Shown here piece after piece: positions 1 through 9,300 of a DNA stretch of 42,571 nucleotides (the first letter of the stretch is position 1; each line of letters begins with the position of its first letter). A program made the translations under genes and the position numbers. Source of the stretch: Klebsormidium nitens (taxonomy: Eukaryota; Streptophyta; Klebsormidiophyceae; Klebsormidiales; Klebsormidiaceae). The notes under the pieces are model-generated. The model saw only the letters and a program-made list of their open reading frames with translations. It made no database searches and was not told where the DNA came from. The stretch spans positions 1 through 42,571 of the forward strand of contig DF237647.1 in assembly GCA_000708835.1 (NCBI GenBank), given 5' to 3'.

Positions 1-659
1 CCACACTGTGCCAGTGAAGTGCGCAGTGTGCAATGTGCGCAGCTTGTGCGCAGTTCGCACTGCGGTGCCAGCACGTCTGGGCTAGTGGAGATGCTGGAAC
101 CTTCTAAAAGCGGTTGCCGAATTAGTGCGCAGTGCACAATGCGGATTAATGTGTCTCGAGCAGTGCTCTGCCAACCACGATTCACAGTGCTGTGCAAGCG
201 CGGGGAGTCAGAATCCAAATACCGGGTACCGTAGCCGGGTAATCACAATGTAATCTTAGGTGAGGTGGGGTGAGGGTGGTCACATTTGCGTCCTTGGAAA
301 TCTGAAAACCGGCGCACCGACCTCAAGGCCCGTCAAGGGTGCGCACCGACCCGAGAAAGCCACTTCGGTCATTATCATAGGTATTTGCAGCTTGCTTTTG
401 CGGCAACTCGACCGGACTGCTAGAACTTCCCCGTGTTTTGCGGTCTCGAGTCGCGACGGTGAACTGTGCGCACCCAGCCTATTACTTTACAAACATTTTC
501 GGAGGTCCGGGATCGGTCGCCCCCACCCTGGAAATGGTGCGACCCCGAATAACCTTTAATAATAGGGTAAAAATGCGGCCCCGAGGATGGAACGTCGCAC
601 CCCGAGGGTCGAAAAATTCGGGCCCGACGGGTCGTCGTGACCTCAAATCAGGGTTTCCC

Positions 660-870
660 ACAGCCGGCAAGAGAACCTGGACCTGGCCGGCCGAAAAAGG
701 TCCCCGGCCGGTACCGAAGGCACCCCGCCGGCTGCTCAGCCGGCAGGAAATGCAGGCTCTTGCTGGGCTCAGCCGACCGGTACGGCCATTTACCGACTGT
801 CCAGCCGGCCGAACCGGGGGGGTGCCGGCAGCTGGCCGGCCGGGACAAAAGTCCGTGGGCACTGGGAAAC
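660..870. repeat. GC-rich dispersed repeat, copy 1
   Basis: This is a CCGGC-rich block containing a run that reads GGTACCGAAGGCACCCCGCC followed by GGCTGCTCAGCCGGCAG. A diverged second copy in the same orientation sits at 1378-1560 (GGTGCCGAAGGCACCCCACC, then GGCTGGACAGCCGGCAG). Both contain local palindromes around CAGCCGGC and accumulations of GGCCGG. The copies look like members of a non-coding repeat family of unknown type. I saw no terminal repeats or target duplication. Confidence 0.6.
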
Positions 871-1377
871 CCTGCAGGCTCAAATACCTAGGTATGACCC
901 ACCACCTATTATAGTACGGTAGGTATGATCATCGTCCCAACTCCGGCCCGACCTCGGAGTCGGACTCGACGACCAACCTTGAACCGACCAAATCTAAACC
1001 GCTGGCCACCGCGACCCGGGTGATCATTGGTTTACAATCTTGAGTGCCGTGAACTTAACTCTACAAATCATTGAAATCGTATTTGGCCCCTGCGTCCGAC
1101 ACTGTTACGTTACCGAGCGCCATTCTCCGGAATCTGATTGGCTCGCAAAACACGAATCCAAACTGTTGGAAGCAGCCGTACGATACGTATCTGGATTTTG
1201 CATGTCATGAGTAATTGACGTCTTTGTTACGTACGGCTCTTGGGACCGGCGAAGTTGTACCTATCGTAGGACGGTACCTACCAGCGTGAACCGTCGCAGT
1301 TCTGAACCGTTGGATAGCCTTTGAACGGTCAGCCTCGAGCAGGGACTCGCAGTGCTTGCTACGAACCGGTGTTTAAG

Positions 1378-1560
1378 CTGGACCTGGCCGGCAGAAATGA
1401 TGGATGCACCGGTGCCGAAGGCACCCCACCGGCTGGACAGCCGGCAGAAAATGCTGGGCGCCTAGGCAGAACCGGCGTCCGGTGCTTTAGCCCGTGTGGC
1501 CAGCCGGTAGAAGTGTAGGTGGCCGGTAGACTGCCGGCACCGGTGAAAGTTGGTGGCAAG
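1378..1560. repeat. GC-rich dispersed repeat, copy 2
   Basis: This is the second, diverged copy of the block at 660-870, in the same orientation. The shared core is GCCGAAGGCACCCC followed by a CCGGC-rich inverted segment and AGCCGGCAG. The spacing between shared motifs differs slightly, so the copies are old or drift quickly. Confidence 0.55.
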
Positions 1561-1729
1561 CCCTGGCAGGGAGGCAGATTCGGAAAATGATGATGATCAT
1601 TAGAGTGCACACTGCAGTCTGCACTGTACATACCTAGCTAGCAGTAGGTACCCGCAGTGCGCACTTGTAGGTAGTCGTGGGTGCTCACTACAGTACTCGG
1701 AAGGTAGGTAGGTATCTAGGTACTTCCAT

Positions 1730-2181
1730 AGGGCCTGTTCGCATGCCGCGCCAAGATCGACACGTTTCCGACAGAATGTAGTGGGTTGACTTTGGTTTGG
1801 GCTGTACGATTTCGGTACGGACGGATCGCTTGAAAACAGTGTTTTCGACGAGGCGTTCGATAGAGTGTTGGCAAGCCCAATGATTGAGCCCCCAAAAATG
1901 CATTTAAATCGCAAGAGAAAAAGATGGAAAATACAAAGCCCCTACCGGGTCTTGGCAGTCGGCACATTCAGACCACACAAGTGCTCGGTATGGAATGTTG
2001 GGACCGACAGATTCTGATAGGTGCCCCCGACCAGCAGGCAGATTCTGTTGGTTTTGATGGTACGATCGCGCGATCGAATTGTACTTTTCCAACTTCTGGC
2101 AAAGTGTTGGTCACACGCGGTGATGGGTTGCGGCCAAAACCGCCAGGATCTGTCGATTTTGGCTGCATGCGAACAGGCCCT
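1730..2181. mobile_element. MITE-like element with perfect 17-bp terminal inverted repeats
   Basis: The left end reads AGGGCCTGTTCGCATGC (1730-1746) and the right end is its exact reverse complement (2165-2181). After a 2-3 base indel, the inverted match continues inward as GCCAAGATCGACA against GCCAAAATCGACA, so the arms are about 32 bp. The 452-bp body has no convincing gene and contains a 14-bp palindrome CGATCGCGCGATCG near 2065. The size, inverted ends and lack of coding sequence suit a non-autonomous DNA transposon. The GGGCCTGTT start resembles ends seen in Harbinger- or hAT-related MITEs. I could not find a clean target-site duplication, so the superfamily is not assigned. Confidence 0.6.
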
Positions 2182-2780
2182 TAATGCATGTGTGTGATCC
2201 TGGACGTTTACAAGAAAATGTTCAGTGTTAATGACCGCCGAGGTAAGTCCGGCGCCCGGGGGGCTTCGTCACATCAGGGAGAGGGTTAGGAACTTGATAA
2301 GAGCGACTTTGGTGCACAACATCTATAGCACAGCTGGTTTCAGGTTAGATTTTACAGGCTTCTGAGTGCTCGGTAGATGCACTCACCGAGCAGTAACGCA
2401 CTGTTTTCTTGAGATTCAGGAGAAAGGCGTCGGAGGCTGCTACTGGGCCGATTATCATCTTCCGGGCTCAGTAGGCTGTCACCTGAGATATCCCGCAGAC
2501 TCAGCCCCCAAGTTGCGCCGTCTGTCCAAGGAGATTGGAGCTCCATCCGCCGATACGAACGCGAACGTGATTCCGTTTCAGTCTGATTCCCGATCGGAGC
2601 GGGATTCTGTGGCCTGCCGCGCATTCGTTCGCTTAAATGATATGAGAGACTGAGCTAGCTCAACCGTTACATAGTGGGACGCATGATTTGCAAAGCTAGG
2701 AAGCTGAGCGGGACGCTCATTTCCCTCAGTGACCTTTTCAAAATGCGAGTTGGCGCCTGACTGCCGGCGCCCTCGGCTGC
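2182..2780. other. Probable upstream region of the MYB gene
   Basis: There are no convincing coding exons. The overlapping opposite-strand frames at 2352-2653 share the same sequence and carry no motif. The stretch is likely promoter and 5' untranslated sequence for the MYB gene starting at 2781, but I see no clear TATA box or named element. Confidence 0.4.
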
Positions 2781-4577
2781 ATGGCTGAGGAAGGCATCAA
2801 TGCGTTCGGGGGGCGCAGCAGCGCTCCCTGGAGCCCGGACCTGCTGCTGGCTGGCGCGACGCTCCCCCCGCTGGTGTCGACTTCTCACCCGTCCTTCTCG
2901 ACATTCAGCTCGGCCAGCGTTCAAACACTCTCAACAGAGACTGATGGAGGGTACCCGGACGCAGAGGACCTGGGCCGCGAGAGCCCAACTGCGCTCAGAC
3001 TAACAGGGAAGCCTTGGCGGCGAATGTGGAATTCGGTGAGTTCCTGATTCATCTCTGCATTGCCTGACAGAACATTTATCATACCGATTACCTTTCACCG
3101 AAGCCCGGGGATCTCCAACACTGTGCTGCATTGATTGTTTGCAAGCATTGAATCCTGTCCAAATCAGATTTTGCATGGACACTCTTCCAAAGTCACTGCC
3201 TTCCTATAACGTGTCTGGCCGTTTCTATCAGCAGAGCTGTGAAGACACAATTAAGCAGTCTGAAAGGCCTTCCATTGCAAGCATCAAGGTCGTATCCTTC
3301 TGTAAAGGTTTTGAGCTTGCAAGTAATCTCACAGTTGCCTAACGATCAAGTTACCTACCGATACGTGGGCTCTCCATATGTTCAAAACCGAATAACATTC
3401 AATGAACTCACAAACAAGCAGCCTTACTTCTACCACTGCCGTTCCTGGCAGTCACTGTCCTGAACTTCATTGGCTGCATTCACTGACAATCACATACTCC
3501 ATTGCAGACGGAGGACTCCATTCTGGTGAAGCTGGTCCAGGAGTTTGGCCCCACAAGGTGGAAGGAAAAGGCTGAAAGGATTCCTGGGAGGACCGCGCGC
3601 CAGTGCCGTGAGCGGTGGCACAATCACCTGGAGCATAATCTCAACAAGGTCAGCGGGCTTCCCAGTTCCTTTCCAGTGTGCTGAGTTTGGGCAACTTTTG
3701 TGGTACCACTGTGATTTTCTGGGGTGTGCCCTGGCTGCTCTCAAGGAACTACTGCTGCAAGTCAGCTGAAGCCGGCGTCATCTAGCACATGTGGGAATGT
3801 GCTTTGAACATACGGAACAGGGACGCAGTTGAGTATTCCCATTTGTGTCTTTGGAAAGGGATTCAGAGTGGAACCTTTCACATGCAGGGGCCATGGTCTG
3901 AGGAAGAGAAAGTGACTCTCGCAGTTTTGTACTCACAATTGGGGCCAAAATGGAGTTTAATTGCCAAGTACTTGCCTGGTCGAAGTGACAACTGCGTTAA
4001 GAACCACTGGTATGCTGCTGTTAAAAGGAAAACCGGTAAGAAGCACCGCTGGATTTGTGTTCACGTTGAGCAAAGCGAAGCTGCTGCCAACCTCTACTGT
4101 TGCTTAAAATGTGCGTCCCAATGCTAGTGCATTTCGGAAGGAACTTTCAGAATGTGAGCTCGACACTTCCACTTCTACATCCTTCAAAGTCATTGATATC
4201 AGTATTATGCGAACAACCCAGACTGCTGAGAGTATGCAGTCATCAGCATGTTTGGCTCAGCCAGAAAAGAGCTGAATAACAACAGCTTTGAGCTCAGCAT
4301 TCATCTAAGATGAGCCCTCGAGGATGCAGAAACGTTCCTGCTCTGTTAGTTGCTACCTCACTGCAGCTTTTGACTCTATGTGAATGGGCAGCCATGTTGA
4401 GAAAGTCCTGATTCCGAAGCTGATGTTCTGCAGGAGGGGGGCTGTGCCAGCAAAGCCTGTGAGCAGGAGCTTGAGGACCATCATCTTCAGCTGGTTCAAC
4501 GCTGGAGGTCCATGCTGCGAATCGACGAGTGGTTTGAGAACTTGGGGTCTTCGGTCCTAACGAATGTTGAACCTTAG
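2781..4577 (+). CDS. MYB transcription factor with two MYB repeats (c-Myb/3R/R2R3 type); 3' end uncertain
   Basis: Nuclear DNA-binding regulator. Supported exons are 2781-3035, 3508-3648 and 3888-4035, with phases 0, 0 and 1. The first 70-odd residues are Ser/Thr/Pro-rich. The first repeat spans the exon 1/2 junction: tryptophans are spaced W-19-W-18-W and it ends in GRTARQCRERWHNHL, as in R2 of c-Myb-like proteins. The second repeat starts GPWSEEEK and ends GRSDNCVKNHWYAAVKRKT, with the usual first and last Trp and an R3-like recognition helix. No R1 repeat is seen. Two in-frame endings fit. One uses an exon at 4151-4275 (222 aa). The other uses a 26-nt exon at 4129-4154 plus 4434-4577 (237 aa); the feature end follows this second option. 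The repeats are secure; the C-terminus, and therefore the subfamily, is not. Confidence 0.8.
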
Positions 4578-6383
4578 CTAGACCGGAAGATGCTGCAGGT
4601 ATTCAGTCCAGCAATGCAAAGCGGCAAGCGCAGGAGGTACTGAAGCAGGTTGTCAGGTGACTCAAGCGAGCACGTTTACAGTAGTCAGCTTTTCAGAACA
4701 GTTGGAGCAATAACGATCGTATCACGACCACGGGTCCAGAAGATGTTCAAATCCTAAATGGTCTGACGGAACTTGAGTCAGCGGACATAGAGCAGATTGT
4801 GAAGCCTGCCTAGCATCAAGCATAGCCGCAGAACATGTAGAGCTGCTGAATGAAGTTTCCAGAGCTAGACGATGAGATCCAACGAAACACTATGGCGAAA
4901 CACAAACTGGATAGCTGGCACGCAGCTGCTGATCGAGCTTAGGACTTCCAGGAATCACCGACCTAGATTAAACTAGTCATTGTTACTTTGTACATGCACT
5001 GTTAGTCAGGCTCGCTTAATCGAGTTAGGATAGCTGTCGACCTTCCAACTTTAGATTGCAGCTCCGTGGAGACGTTTTAATTTGCATAACCATTGCATTT
5101 TAACTTCAACAGACGTTTGGCTGTTCTTGCTAGATGATCAGCTCTTTCCAATCTGGTATACCTTACATGCTCGTTCCGGCCGGCAGGCTGGTGTCAATCT
5201 ACATCCGTTTCCAAACAATACTCCGGCAAGCAGACGCGTCCAAGGTCAGCCTGGTACACCCTGGAGATGCATGTGCAATTTGCAGGTATGTCTTCGTGGG
5301 GGTCCGCTGTTCAAAGACTGAATACACTTCCACTTTGAAAGGCTGCAATGTCGGAACCTGACCGCTGCTTCTGCTGTTCTGTTATCGTTGTCACAGGTCA
5401 GGATATCTTTGGTAATTATCGGAATCGGCCCATCATTCACAATCATTCATGACGTGATCCACTTGTGGCCGGTGCTCAAACGGTACTTGCGTGACCTGAT
5501 TTGCGATGCAGACACAAAACAAAGCTTGCCCCGGTATAGCTGCGACGTGTGACTTCAATCCAGATCAGATTGACCCAGGAACATCATCGCTTGCATCTTG
5601 AAGCCATCGGTCATACTGACTTGGAAGTACCTGAATCCTGCGAGTCAACTCCCTGAGACCTACGATCCCAAGCCCTAACGTTGTTACTAAACTTTTAGTC
5701 TTCGGCACGGCCTACAGCACTGGCTATGGATCTCAATGGAGCAGGCTATTTGAGTTGGAAGTCGACATTTTGGGGGGTTTGCTATACTGTGTTGATGGCC
5801 AAATGCTCTGAACTAGCAATTCTTGAGGGAGATTGCGTCATATAGAACGTCCCTTCCGTTATCATCCGAAAGTTCTGGTGTTGACGTCATCCTGGCTTTG
5901 ACGTCATCCTGGCTTTGACGTCATCCAATTTGTGTTGGAGACATCCAAATTAAAGTGCCTTAGTGTGTGAACGCAAGCCTACTTTCAGCAGTATCCTCGC
6001 AAGTATTTACAATGCCGTAAGTTGATGTGAATCTCCTAATACAGTGTCCCAGTCATCTGATTACAATTTCGCTCGATTCGTAAATTATGGCTGCTTACAC
6101 AATTCGAACAAAACTGGGCCTTGTCCCCCTTCCCGATGCAAACAACTTGACGCGGTCCTCACCGTCCTTCTAAGAGCCGCAGGCAATCCGCCGTTACAAC
6201 CCTGAAACCCGAGCGCAACCTTTCGGTAAATCTTTAGAAAAAAAACTCACAACGACACCTTCACAAAACCTCTGCTCCTCTGCATTCCCCGTCATCGTTT
6301 CTCTTCTGATCTCGCTTCAGTCCAAGACTCGTCGCCGTTTTTCTTCTGATCCTAAGTTCAGTTCCAGCGGCGTCCCCGTCTTC
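4578..6383. other. Intergenic region between MYB and the sulfite oxidase fusion
   Basis: The MYB gene and the next gene converge on this 1.8-kb stretch. Short open segments occur, for example one around 4690-4811 reading NGLTELESADIEQIVKPA before a stop, and one at 5134-5361. None has family motifs or a consistent set of splice sites tying it to the MYB gene, although extra MYB 3' exons cannot be excluded. It also carries the TGACGTCA tandem array at 5882-5923 and a pyrimidine-rich tract near 6240-6380. Confidence 0.4.
5879..5927. repeat. 17-bp tandem repeat carrying three TGACGTCA palindromes
   Basis: TGACGTCA occurs at 5882-5889, 5899-5906 and 5916-5923, exactly 17 bp apart, inside a tandem unit reading TGACGTCATCCTGGCTT. 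TGACGTCA is the classic full-site palindrome recognised by TGA-type and CRE-binding bZIP proteins. The window itself encodes a TGA factor at 38899-41237. The same octamer also appears elsewhere here, mostly inside exons where GAC-GTC codes Asp-Val, so the octamer alone is not special. The regular tandem spacing in non-coding DNA is. Confidence 0.8.
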
Positions 6384-9300
6384 TCACGCCACCCCGAGCG
6401 CTTTCATCCCCTGCTCCGCCTTCTCCATCAGCCCGTGCCCCGCCTTCTGCATCAGCCCGGTGGCAGTCCCCCGGGGCGCCACCTGGGGGAGGAATTTTCA
6501 CATTTGCAATAGTAAGCTTTAGCAATAGTCAGCTAACCAGCCTGGGACGGGTAGGGTTACTTTGGGGGTTAGGATGGGCTCGGATGCGGAGCAGGGAATT
6601 TTGTGGGTTAGGTTTTCAGTATTAGGGTGGTGCTTACTATTGCTAGAGCTTACTACCTATTGCTAAAGAAGGGACATACCTGGCTGCACACCGGTATGGT
6701 ATGCCACGAGTTGCAGTTAAGTCCCCGGTAGTTCCAAATCTCGGCGGTGGTGCGCGGCTGGGTGTTCCACGCGTCGTCAAAGGCCTTGCACGTAAGCGTC
6801 ATCTTGCCGCCCACAGCCTTTTTCTCGGACGGGATGGGCACCGAGAGCTCCCACAGGGCCCATGCCCAGGCGCGGCCCTCAGGCTGCGAGCGCCCCTCGG
6901 TGATCCTGCCGAAGAGAAGCTGGTAAGAATACTCCTCTACAGATTTACATAAAAAGATCGACTTTTGGAAGGAAAGAGAAAACAACGAGCAACTTGATTA
7001 ACAAAGAACCGTTGGAGCTGTAATTTTCAGTTGCAGCCCAAGATTTGGGTTTGTAACAGCGTTCAAGATTTGGGTTTGGAAAAGCGAAGGATGAATGGAG
7101 GGCCAGCAGAAGATTCGAAAGGACGCCAGAGACTGGAATGGAATCGAATCAGCGCCGGAATAAGCTGGATAAACTGGACGCTTGTGAACAGAACGCGTTA
7201 GCGCTTACTTGGCCTGGGTCCAGCTCTGCCCTTCATCCGAAGACACGTCCACCCGCACAATGGCGTGGCCGTCGCCCGACCACGCATAACCCTTCACTGC
7301 AGCCAGGTGATGGAAGAAGCTCGATGAGTGAGTTCCTCAAAACAGAATTGATTTCTATTGAATGTTGAAAGAGCCGGCCACACTCCGAAGAATGGCAGTT
7401 TGCATCGAAGCCGAATGCCTGCACAGTACTAGGTAGAAAATCCTTTCCAGATGTTATTGCATTCGGAACATAGACTAGCTCCAGCGGCGTAACTTCGAAA
7501 GAAACATAGCTTCTCTCAAGGACTCGTCAATAGATTCTGTTGTAAGGAGGGAGATCATCATGTAACGGGGTAAACTCTCGACTCTTTCGAACGGGATTCC
7601 AAAGCGGATGGACTTGACAGTTCAATCCTACTGATCAACCGAAGCCGGAATAACCGACCGGTCACACTAGATCTAGATAGTAACTCAGAGATTCGATAGG
7701 CTCGCCTTTGATGCTGGTCTGGTCGGGTGCTATGATTGACCCGGCAGTCGGCATGAGGATCGCGGACTGCACGGGCAGCGCCATAAGCGGCGCGCACTCC
7801 TGCGGCTTTGCCTGCTCGTGCACTTTGACGCTCGGCGGCGCGGGGCGGTAGTCGATCTGCTGCCAGGGGCTCTGCGAGTCCGTTGCGGAGAATAGAATCC
7901 GCTGGAGCCATTTGACGGAACGGGTGCCCACGTAACCCGGGACGATCAGGCGCACCTGGAGCAAAGGTAACACAAGTGAGTCAAATCTTGCACGGTTGGG
8001 GCCTGGAATAGCTCCAGAATGCTACTTCGCTGAATCCTGGTAAAGAAGTCTGAAGCAGTCTCAACACTCAAAGAAGAGCGCATGGAACTTTTTGGAGCTT
8101 GGCCGCTGTATCCTCAAAAGATGCTCAATGGTTGCTCAATGTTTGCATCTCAGCTGCCTTCACACGCCCTCTTGGCAGCTTTCGACTTCTACTCTGGGCT
8201 GTACCTGGCTCTGTTTAGGACAGCACAAGGTTCTCAAGCAGACGGAGACCAGAAAGCGCGAGAACCTGACCACCCCCCGCCACCCACCGGGTACCCGTGG
8301 TCGGGCGGCAGCTCCTTGCCGTTCATCGCGTATGCCACGATGACGTCGCCCTTGACGTCAAGCGCCTTCTGGGTCGAGATAGACGCCTCGAAGTGCTGCT
8401 GCGTAACGCGGTGCCAGTCCAGCCCGGTGGCGGTCAGCCACTTGGCGCCCAGCTGGCGCGCGCGGTCGGGGTCCAGCCCGATGTGGCGCGCGAGGTCGCG
8501 CACGCGCACGCCCGTCCACTCGGCGGTGCTGATCGAACCTGCTCGGGGGCGGCGGGGCGTCAGCGCGGAATGAAAGAAGATAAGATACGCAAGAAAAGAC
8601 GTAGGGCGTATTGCCCGGGAACGAACCACAAAATGCGTTATGAATCGAGACTACCCAATTCGGTCAAGTCTCCGCCAAGCAAAATTTCTGCTTCAAGCAA
8701 AATCTCAACAGGTTGCAGCTAGAAGAGGGCTCCCTGAGGTAACAGCACTTACAAGATCCCGGGCCGTCTAAAATTTACGAAACGTCTTTGTAGACCCTAA
8801 AGTGTCATCAAAGCTCTTCAGGAGTTCCTTAAAGAAACAACCGTTTCCAAAACGCCAGAGAGCTTAAGGGAAAAGGCAAGAACGTGAAATAAGCAGCCAG
8901 CCCACCCGCGTTCCACGGCGCGCGGCCCGACACTGTCTCCACCGCGCACATGTCGTTCCGCCGGTTCCCCGCGCACTGCAGCGTCACGGTGAGCGTCACC
9001 GCCTCAAACTTGTCCTTCAAATCTTGCACCGTCAGCTCCGCGCAAAACAGCTTCAAGTCGGGGTCGCCCTCGACTACGATCTTGTGCGTGTTGATCGTTC
9101 CTGCGTTGGCGGGAACTGGCAAGTGGTTCCGCACGTAGTGAATCTCGTTCGGTGTGATGAAACGGCTCAGCAGGACGCCGTGAGGGGGCTCGCCTGCAGG
9201 CCGGACGTTTTGGGGTGGTTAGATCCAAGAACGTTTCAGAGAGGAGGCTCAGGCCTTGAGAAGGATCTGAATCCACGGGAACGAGCTGTCTAATCAAAAA

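Larger units (their letters stand above)
1..1729. other. Gene-free, repeat-rich left flank
   Basis: I see no supportable gene here. The first 230 bases are dominated by short GTGCGCAGT/GCACTGC-type motifs in both orientations. Around 660-870 and 1378-1560 the sequence is rich in CCGGCCGG and shares a diverged dispersed repeat. TAGGTA/TACCTA microrepeats recur near 890, 1250 and 1695. The open frames across 440-914 and 482-883 overlap each other on opposite strands inside the GC-rich repeat. They have no recognisable motif and are explained by base composition. Confidence 0.6.

Noticed and set aside
482-914. Overlapping 133- and 158-codon frames on opposite strands
   Set aside because: Both fall in the CCGGC-rich repeat, have skewed composition and overlap each other. 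Base composition explains them.
8297-8722. 141-codon plus-strand frame
   Set aside because: It is antisense to sulfite oxidase exon 7 and runs into intron sequence.
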